Assembly: GCA_003663565.1 (NCBI GenBank) | Contig: QMTT01000017.1 | Coordinates: 1-8,705 of the forward strand | DNA length: 8,705 nt | Reading direction: 5' to 3' | Source: Thermoplasmata archaeon | GTDB lineage: Archaea; Thermoplasmatota; B47-G6; B47-G6B; 47-G6 | In this document: positions 1-5,188 of the stretch, one piece after another | How the letters are laid out: each line of letters opens with the position of its first letter | Position numbering within the stretch: the first letter of the stretch is position 1 | The notes under the pieces: model-generated | Database searches by the model: none | What the model saw: only the letters and a program-made list of their open reading frames with translations | What the model was told of the DNA's origin: nothing | Position numbers and translations under genes: made by a program

Positions 1-1279
1 CGTTAAATATTAACTTACGTACAACGTCATCTGCGTTGTTACTAATATGAGTCGCAATGACTTGTTCGCTTGCGCCTTTTGCTGTAAGATCATCTATTTC
101 TCGAACTACTTTTCCGTACTGAGCCCAGCGTTCTTTTGTAAGTTCTTTCCCTTTCTTAAACCCAACAATTATTTTTTCCGATCCCTTTTTAGAGTATTTA
201 AACGTTCCAAGTCCCGCATCAACCAACCTTTTTTCAAAATTAACCGTTTGTTGCAAAGCATATTTATTAGCTTTCCCTAAAAATCCTTTAATATTACCAA
301 AGATCTTATTAGTACCATAAAGAGTTTCTCCCATACCAAAAATCTTTCTCGTTGGAATAGTCATTATAGGCATAAGCCACTGATATCCAACATCAAAAAG
401 CTTAGTTATTACCTTTGTTGGATCTAACGTTCTAGCAAAGAGATTAGCCATTAAAGCATCTGATGCTTTATCAAGAGTAAAGGTTTTTGCCGCTTCTTTT
501 CCCAAAAGATCTTGAACCTGATACTTAAAAGCTTCTGTAAGATTAATAGATTTGGATGTTTGAGTTTTTAGCTCTCTTATCCAAAGTTTCTGATAATGAT
601 CCGCTCTTTGTATTCCTAAAGGAGTCTTGACCCAATAATCTATTTGGTTTTTCGTTTTTTTGGTTACTGTTCCGGTCGGAGTAAATCGGGCTTTAAATCT
701 TTTGCCTATTTCTACTGGAGTAGAAGCTCCACTTCTTCCTAAAGATTCCCAAGGATTAACAGAACGTCTTACTAAAGCTAAAGCTTCATCATCACTAAGC
801 TTCCACTTGGTCTTAATCTTTTCTGCTAAAGACACGCTTTCAAATTTCGAGCCAATAGGAATACTTTTTTCTGCCACACTAAGTGACGTAAGTCCAGGTT
901 TAAATTTACTTCCCATCCAGGAACCCATTTTTTGCATACCAAGTAAGCTCTTTGCTCCTTTAAAAAGCTTTGTTACAGGAAGAACAACAGCTAAGTCTAA
1001 AGTAATATTTAGAATTTTTTCTCCGGTAGATGACTGTTCAAATTCTCTCCTAGATTCGTCAAATATTGCCAGGCCAAATGGTATTATATCTCCGGCAACA
1101 CGAGCATAAGCATAAGCTTTGGGAGACTTTAAAGCTAGTTTATATTCCCAGTCATCCGGATTAATCTGCCTATACTGATCTCTTTGATCTACTATAGTTC
1201 CATCAAAAACACCTATCATTTCTGCAGAACCTGTAGGCAAAGCCTTTTCTTCTGGGTCAAACCCTATAATATCAGCCAT
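1..1279 (-). CDS. Large phage protein, N-terminal part (partial; putative ejection or other large virion protein)
   Basis: An open frame runs from ATG 1279 to the window edge without a stop: 426 complete codons starting MADIIGFDPEEKALPTG, with the C-terminus missing. It contains no cysteine. Hydrophobic or amphipathic stretches occur near 62-73 (AGDIIPFGLAIF), 89-115 (ILNITLDLAVVLPVTKLFKG) and 296-335, mixed with basic helices. The stretch at 380-426 looks helical (WAQYGKVVREIDDLTAKG). No catalytic motif is evident in the visible part. As the last and possibly largest gene after the nozzle block, it could match T7 gp16-type ejected proteins, which interact with membranes during DNA entry. The N-terminus of a very large multidomain ('polyvalent') phage protein is an equal alternative. 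The start follows the preceding stop by eight bases. Confidence 0.62.
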   Translation of the reverse strand, partial: MADIIGFDPEEKALPTGSAEMIGVFDGTIVDQRDQYRQINPDDWEYKLALKSPKAYAYARVAGDIIPFGLAIFDESRREFEQSSTGEKILNITLDLAVVLPVTKLFKGAKSLLGMQKMGSWMGSKFKPGLTSLSVAEKSIPIGSKFESVSLAEKIKTKWKLSDDEALALVRRSVNPWESLGRSGASTPVEIGKRFKARFTPTGTVTKKTKNQIDYWVKTPLGIQRADHYQKLWIRELKTQTSKSINLTEAFKYQVQDLLGKEAAKTFTLDKASDALMANLFARTLDPTKVITKLFDVGYQWLMPIMTIPTRKIFGMGETLYGTNKIFGNIKGFLGKANKYALQQTVNFEKRLVDAGLGTFKYSKKGSEKIIVGFKKGKELTKERWAQYGKVVREIDDLTAKGASEQVIATHISNNADDVVRKLIFN

Positions 1280-1282
1280 TAG

Positions 1283-1287
1283 CTCCT
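1283..1287 (-). promoter_or_regulatory. Ribosome binding site joined to the preceding stop codon
   Basis: The junction reads TAG-AGGAG-CTA-ATG: the stop of the 541-residue gene, the SD sequence and the next start lie within 14 bases. The three-base spacer is shorter than usual. The next in-frame ATG (1219) has no visible SD, so ATG 1279 is still preferred. Coupled translation by the terminating ribosome could compensate for the poor spacing. Confidence 0.55.
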
Positions 1288-2913
1288 CTACTTTTTATGA
1301 AATTGACTTTCTAGTGTCCAAGGCAAGAAAAAAGCCTGTCCCGTTTGTTTTAGAAAACTAATAAAGTCCTTGCTTTTTGTCGCTATTTTAATATCTCTTA
1401 ATAAACTTTTTCTTCTTTCCATGGTGAGGTTTTTCCAATTTTGTGCTTCTGTTATGTAATTTTGTAATCTTGGACTCTTTGTTAACTTAGCAAAATCTTT
1501 TTCAACTGTGGGAGGTTCTTTAGATAAAAGAACGGCTGGAGTAGGTTCAGGTAATACCCTTTTTTCTTTCTTTTCTTCTTTCTTCAGAGTAGTTATAGTA
1601 GAATCTACTATGTTAGTTCCCGGAGCGTTACCTATCAATTTTTGTAGCGGTTCACCATAAATATTATACCAAATATGTTCTCCTATACCATTAATTTTGT
1701 CTTTATACCAAAAATCTTTTCGCTTACCATTTATTAAAATAGGTCTTAGCCCGTCAACTTGGAGCGGATTCCATTGAGATTCTTTAGAATAATAACCGGA
1801 AAAGAAAGCTTCTAGGGGCCAAGGACCGGCAGACTCTATCTTCGTTGTTCTGGGTACTGGTATACTTCCAGGAAAATGTGTTATCCAATCTGTTTGCACT
1901 TGTCTAAGATTAATCATATATTCAGAACCTGGAGCGGGTCTCCCTTCTTTAGGAATCTTAATCTCAGAAAGTTCTTTTGCCCTAGTTACCCAATCAGAAT
2001 AAGCTCCAGCTTTATTAGGATCATCTATAGCACCACCATCAAAAGCGTTCATCCAATTAAGAGTTTTAGAAGCATTTGCATTAAGTCCTGTTCCAGTTCT
2101 TTGTGTTCCCGAAGAAGCAGCGTCACCCATTGGAAGCTCTAACATCTTAGCTTGCCCAGTCGTAAGAGAAATCCCTGGGTAAACCATAACTTTATCCTCG
2201 CCTTTCGTAACCATCTGACCCTTAGAAAAGTCAAAAGGAATAAAGTCCTTTGCCGCCATCATAGTAGGACCAAATCCAGCTTTTTTGGCCTTATTAAAAA
2301 GATCACCAGGAATATCTGTTTTACTATTGATCGTTCTTACAAGACCAGTTGCAGCGTCTTTGTAACCAAAAAAATTATAGGGTGTTCCATCTTTGTCCTC
2401 AAGCGTCGCAAGAGGAATAAGTGATGGTGTAGAATCTTCAGAAAGATTCTCCTTTCCTCCAGCAAGATAAACTTTCTGTCTGTAGTCATATTCTACTTGG
2501 CCTATCCGAACCTCTGCTACTTGCTGAATGTTTTCCAATGTTATAGATTCAAAATTGGCTCGAGGACGTTGTCCAGGAAGCCTTTCAAATTCATCCAATT
2601 TTTTGTCCCGCTCAGAAAACAATCCTCGTACTACAACAGCACGCATTGAGGTTTTTTGTTGCGGAGTCATAGTTTGAGTTAACTTCTTGGCCATATCCCG
2701 AATATTTTCAAACAAAGCCCGAGGAGTTCCTTCATCTGTTGCTGCTTTCCAAAGCATGTCGATCATTTGGTTATTCTGCTGATTTTCAAAGGCTACTTTC
2801 TGTTTTGCTCGTTCATTAAAAGTCTCAACCTGTCGCCTTCTTTCCTGGGCGTCAAGAGTCATTTGATGCTTAAGAGGCGCAAGAAACTGACTTACATTTA
2901 TATCATAGTCCAT
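1288..2913 (-). CDS. Phage virion protein of unknown family, putative internal/ejection protein (541 aa)
   Basis: No known family is recognised. Residues about 12-112 are probably helical and highly charged, with QERRRQVETFNERAKQKV suggesting a coiled coil. Residues about 115-440 are mixed, with many Gly/Pro turns and aromatic residues (for example FIPFDFSKGQM, GPWPLEAFFSGYYS, FWYKDKINGIGEHIWYN). A Lys/Glu run at 444-452 (KKEEKKEKR) and a Pro-rich stretch (453-469) form a linker to a C-terminal helical, basic part (about 472-525). There is no cysteine, signal peptide or clear membrane helix. The ATG at 2913 has GGAG ten bases upstream. The TAG stop runs straight into the ribosome site of the next gene. 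Position suggests a counterpart of a T7 gp15-like ejected core protein, but this rests on gene order only; a tail-associated scaffold or needle protein is also possible. Confidence 0.58.
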   Translation of the reverse strand: MDYDINVSQFLAPLKHQMTLDAQERRRQVETFNERAKQKVAFENQQNNQMIDMLWKAATDEGTPRALFENIRDMAKKLTQTMTPQQKTSMRAVVVRGLFSERDKKLDEFERLPGQRPRANFESITLENIQQVAEVRIGQVEYDYRQKVYLAGGKENLSEDSTPSLIPLATLEDKDGTPYNFFGYKDAATGLVRTINSKTDIPGDLFNKAKKAGFGPTMMAAKDFIPFDFSKGQMVTKGEDKVMVYPGISLTTGQAKMLELPMGDAASSGTQRTGTGLNANASKTLNWMNAFDGGAIDDPNKAGAYSDWVTRAKELSEIKIPKEGRPAPGSEYMINLRQVQTDWITHFPGSIPVPRTTKIESAGPWPLEAFFSGYYSKESQWNPLQVDGLRPILINGKRKDFWYKDKINGIGEHIWYNIYGEPLQKLIGNAPGTNIVDSTITTLKKEEKKEKRVLPEPTPAVLLSKEPPTVEKDFAKLTKSPRLQNYITEAQNWKNLTMERRKSLLRDIKIATKSKDFISFLKQTGQAFFLPWTLESQFHKK

Positions 2914-2950
2914 GATAAATTATCTCCACTTGTTCATAATGTGAAAACTT
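2914..2950 (-). other. 37-base gap, the largest in the window
   Basis: It holds the GGAG ribosome binding site of the following gene (2924-2927, ten bases before ATG 2913). A weak inverted repeat (TTCA-CATTA-TGAA) is present but has no GC-rich stem and no T run, so I do not call a terminator. I see no convincing promoter. Confidence 0.5.
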
Positions 2951-3568
2951 TTAGGCCGGTTCAAATTGATCTGACAAAGGATTATAATCATAAATAGAAA
3001 CGTTTCCAGAATAAGAATTAGAACCAGTAGAAAAGATCTGTCCCGATCCCGAAGGTATACGTTCACTTTCTGTTTGGTCTTGAAGCTGTGTTCCAGGTTG
3101 ATCTATTCCCGCCATCTGGCTTGAACCCATTTGGTCATAAATTTCGCTTACTAAATCTAGTTGACTTTCTCCAAATTCTCTTTGTGCTTCAGCCTCACTT
3201 TGTTGAAACTCAAATTGATCTTCTGCTAAGTCCAATAAACCCGACTGATGAATCGCCTGAGACCTGGCAGAAATTCTCTGCGTCTCAGCTCCATACCAAT
3301 TTAATTCTAAACTCTGATCAAACTGTTCCGCTTGTTGTTCAAGAGAATCATATTCAAAATCAAGTTTTCTTGCAAATTGAGATTCTTTGCTAGCTAAACT
3401 TTCATCATATTGTCTTGCCATTTCGTCCAATTCAGCGTAGACCTTGTCCATCTCAGTTAGATAACTAGCTTCCTTAACCATTTGCCCTCTAAGAGCTTCT
3501 CTTTGAACTGTCTCGTTTTGATGTTTCGGCAGAAACGCACCATAACCAGATTCATTTGCTGTTGCCAT
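2951..3568 (-). CDS. Helical Gln/Glu-rich virion protein, putative internal/ejection protein
   Basis: No family is recognised in this 205-residue protein. Residues about 20-147 look almost entirely helical and are rich in Gln, Glu, Ser and spaced aromatic residues, as expected for a coiled coil or helical bundle. A short motif of aromatic-Asp-Ser-Leu type recurs at 54-58 (YDESL), 73-76 (YDSL) and 83-87 (FDQSL). Residues 148-190 form a Ser/Gly/Gln-rich, probably flexible linker, and the acidic C-terminus ends QFEPA. It has no cysteine and no membrane helix. Its size and position, ahead of two larger genes after the nozzle, recall T7 gp14, an ejected core protein of about the same length, but I see no sequence match. 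The ATG at 3568 has AGGAGG seven bases upstream, the strongest ribosome site in the window, and the start overlaps the zinc-ribbon gene by 17 bases. Confidence 0.62.
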   Translation of the reverse strand: MATANESGYGAFLPKHQNETVQREALRGQMVKEASYLTEMDKVYAELDEMARQYDESLASKESQFARKLDFEYDSLEQQAEQFDQSLELNWYGAETQRISARSQAIHQSGLLDLAEDQFEFQQSEAEAQREFGESQLDLVSEIYDQMGSSQMAGIDQPGTQLQDQTESERIPSGSGQIFSTGSNSYSGNVSIYDYNPLSDQFEPA

Positions 3569-3962
3569 TAGTCTTCCTCCTCGATAACCTAATTAGTTGC
3601 TTAATTTTTTTCTGCGCCTCCATTTTTGAGTAACTTTCATAAGTACAATTGACGCATTGTATTAAACTCTTCCAACCCCTTTTATTCTGCTTTCCTTTTA
3701 AGGTTGTTATTCTTATCACATTAATAGGTGAATTACATTCAGGACAAAAAAACTTAGTCTCATTTCGATTATAGCTATTTGCTTCCTGGATACGGACTTT
3801 CTTTCCTAACATATAGCTCTTTCCATAGGAGACAAACTCACTCATAGAAATATTTTTCTTTCCCAAAAGATTAGCTATACTTATAGCAATTTCTAAATTT
3901 TTAGGTCCAATACCAACAAGTATTTTTTCTATTTTATCTTTCTTAGCTCTTAACATTCCCAT
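3552..3962 (-). CDS. Small basic zinc-ribbon protein, function unknown
   Basis: This 136-residue, lysine-rich protein has two CxxC knuckles: CPEC (73-76) and CVNC (103-106), 26 residues apart. This is the layout of a four-cysteine zinc ribbon. The N-terminal half (about 1-55) is probably helical and the C-terminus (about 112-130) is a strongly basic helix. Zinc ribbons of this kind often bind nucleic acid or partner proteins; here the role is unknown. It overlaps the cysteine-rich gene by 13 bases and the next gene by 17, so it belongs to the virion operon. The longest start is ATG 3962, but the only SD-like sequence (AGAG, 3964-3967) touches that codon, while it lies seven bases before ATG 3956. 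A 134-residue form starting at 3956 is therefore more likely. It resembles T7 gene 13 in size and position only. Confidence 0.7.
   Translation of the reverse strand: MGMLRAKKDKIEKILVGIGPKNLEIAISIANLLGKKNISMSEFVSYGKSYMLGKKVRIQEANSYNRNETKFFCPECNSPINVIRITTLKGKQNKRGWKSLIQCVNCTYESYSKMEAQKKIKQLIRLSRRKTNGNSK
3576..3581 (-). promoter_or_regulatory. Strong ribosome binding site inside the zinc-ribbon gene
   Basis: A perfect AGGAGG lies seven bases before ATG 3568, inside the last codons of the zinc-ribbon gene. It fixes the start of the helical protein and suggests high translation, as expected for a protein needed in several copies per virion. Confidence 0.65.
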
Positions 3963-5188
3963 TCTCTAAATCTATACGCATCAGGTTGATGATAATCGGC
4001 TTCAGTTCTGTATGAAATTTCCTTACAAGCATAGGCAGTTTGCCAGTAATCATAACCGTTTTCCGAGGACCAAAGAACTTCCTCATCAATTTCTAAACAA
4101 TTATATCCAGCTTCGCAAGGAATGGTCGCATAATTTTCAGGACAATCAACATGATCTTGGTTCCATGTCCTGTTAACAAAACAGTCTCGTTGCCAATATT
4201 TTCCCTCTATCAATTCTTGAGCCGGACTAGTTTTATCGCCACACACGTCAGTAAAACATCCTGGACCACCGGAATCATAAATAATTACTCTTCCGGGAAA
4301 TTTACAACCTGTAACCCAAGCTGTCCAAGATCCGTTATCTGTTACTCGAAGAAATATTTCAACTGAAGTATCACAATCATCCGTAACTGTTATCGTAACA
4401 ATTCCGCAAGCATCTGCGTCAGTCGTTCCAGTATTCGATCTTGTTTCCGTAATAACCTCATCCATAACTGCCTGATCAGCTGACCAAGTAAATGGAGGAG
4501 TACCACTTAAAACACTAACACTAAATGCGGCTTCTTGCGTAGTTACATCAGTGCAATCAGGATCAAGTGTTACTACAATCTCAGGATCACAACCACTAGA
4601 ACAAGGTGCCCAAGTACAACACGTTCTTGAAGCACATCCAGGATTAGCAGGAAAACCATGCTGAGAGCAAAAGTTTTCGCAAGATTCAAACTCGGCACAA
4701 ACTCTTACCCCACCAACACAATCATCAGTAAAGCTTATCTTTCCTTGAATATTATAAACATGAGCTGTGTCTTTGTCTCCTTGTGCAGAAATACCGCCAG
4801 GAGTTGCGTAATTAGGATTATTCACAGTAAGGCTAAAATTTTGCAAATGTCCTGTTTTCGTATTTGTATCACTAATAGTTCCAGTAACAACACCATCATC
4901 ATCTACGCTTAAATTACAATTTGGTGGACGATTATATTCAGTACAACTTCCTAGCCTTCGACGGCTACCCCCCTCTCCTCCTCCCCTGGAGTCAAAGCCA
5001 AATTCCCAATCAGGAATATTCCAACGTAAGTGCATTTTATTATACCCTCCATCCTCTAAATAGGGCTTTTCAAAAGCACTTTCCATGGTATTACTTTCTC
5101 TTATAAACCTCACAGGCTCGGAAAAAAACTTTCTCATAGAATCTCCGAGTGAATAATAAGGTTTTCTATTAGAAGTCTTATACCACAC
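3950..5188 (-). CDS. Cysteine-rich Ig-like virion protein (putative fibre, spike or decoration protein)
   Basis: I do not recognise an exact family. The 412-residue protein has 23 cysteines, 21 of them between residues 157 and 412, including a dense cluster at 157-200 (11 Cys). Residues about 201-283 look like a bacterial Ig-like or PKD-like domain: a beta-rich stretch with VLSGTPPFTWS (227-236), then GIVTITVTD and VEIFLRVTD. A Gly/Arg-rich linker (68-78) separates a short, charged N-terminus from the beta-rich part. The C-terminus is rich in Tyr, Trp and Asp/Glu and ends in Cys. No signal peptide or membrane helix is visible, so export is unlikely and a virion role fits its place straight after the nozzle gene. 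The GTG start at 5188 has GAGGAG six bases upstream; ATG 5137 (residue 18) has GGAG five bases upstream and is a real alternative. The stop overlaps the zinc-ribbon gene. Confidence 0.6.
   Translation of the reverse strand: MWYKTSNRKPYYSLGDSMRKFFSEPVRFIRESNTMESAFEKPYLEDGGYNKMHLRWNIPDWEFGFDSRGGGEGGSRRRLGSCTEYNRPPNCNLSVDDDGVVTGTISDTNTKTGHLQNFSLTVNNPNYATPGGISAQGDKDTAHVYNIQGKISFTDDCVGGVRVCAEFESCENFCSQHGFPANPGCASRTCCTWAPCSSGCDPEIVVTLDPDCTDVTTQEAAFSVSVLSGTPPFTWSADQAVMDEVITETRSNTGTTDADACGIVTITVTDDCDTSVEIFLRVTDNGSWTAWVTGCKFPGRVIIYDSGGPGCFTDVCGDKTSPAQELIEGKYWQRDCFVNRTWNQDHVDCPENYATIPCEAGYNCLEIDEEVLWSSENGYDYWQTAYACKEISYRTEADYHQPDAYRFREWEC
4967..4989 (-). other. Purine-rich, G-dense tract inside the cysteine-rich gene
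   Basis: The coding strand here is almost pure purine, containing GGGG, two AGG units and a G6 run (4968-4973), in an otherwise AT-rich region. It encodes the Arg/Gly/Glu linker at residues 68-74. It also contains an AGGAGG-like sequence able to pair with the 16S rRNA 3' end, with no suitably placed in-frame start close behind it. Confidence 0.55.
5143..5146 (-). promoter_or_regulatory. Alternative ribosome binding site for ATG 5137
   Basis: GGAG lies five bases before an in-frame ATG (residue 18 of the cysteine-rich protein). It could drive a shorter, 395-residue product, either instead of or together with the GTG-started form. Sequence alone does not decide between them. Confidence 0.35.

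Noticed and set aside
660..1109. Plus-strand open frame of about 149 codons, and similar plus-strand frames elsewhere (for example 1876-2142, 3088-3393, 6066-6407)
   Set aside because: Each lies opposite a longer minus-strand gene with a good ribosome site. Their products are low-complexity Ser/Ile/Phe-rich and show no domain.
2914..2950. Inverted repeat in the 37-base gap as a terminator
   Set aside because: The arms are only four bases (TTCA/TGAA), AT-rich, and not followed by a T run.
2970..2990. TATAAT-like box near the end of the helical-protein gene as a promoter
   Set aside because: The region is AT-rich, the hexamer lies in coding sequence, and no convincing -35 element sits at a proper distance.
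4968..4973. G6 run on the coding strand as a programmed frameshift site
   Set aside because: Both shifted frames meet a stop within a few codons (TAG at once in the -1 frame, about six codons on in the +1 frame), so no extended fusion product could result.
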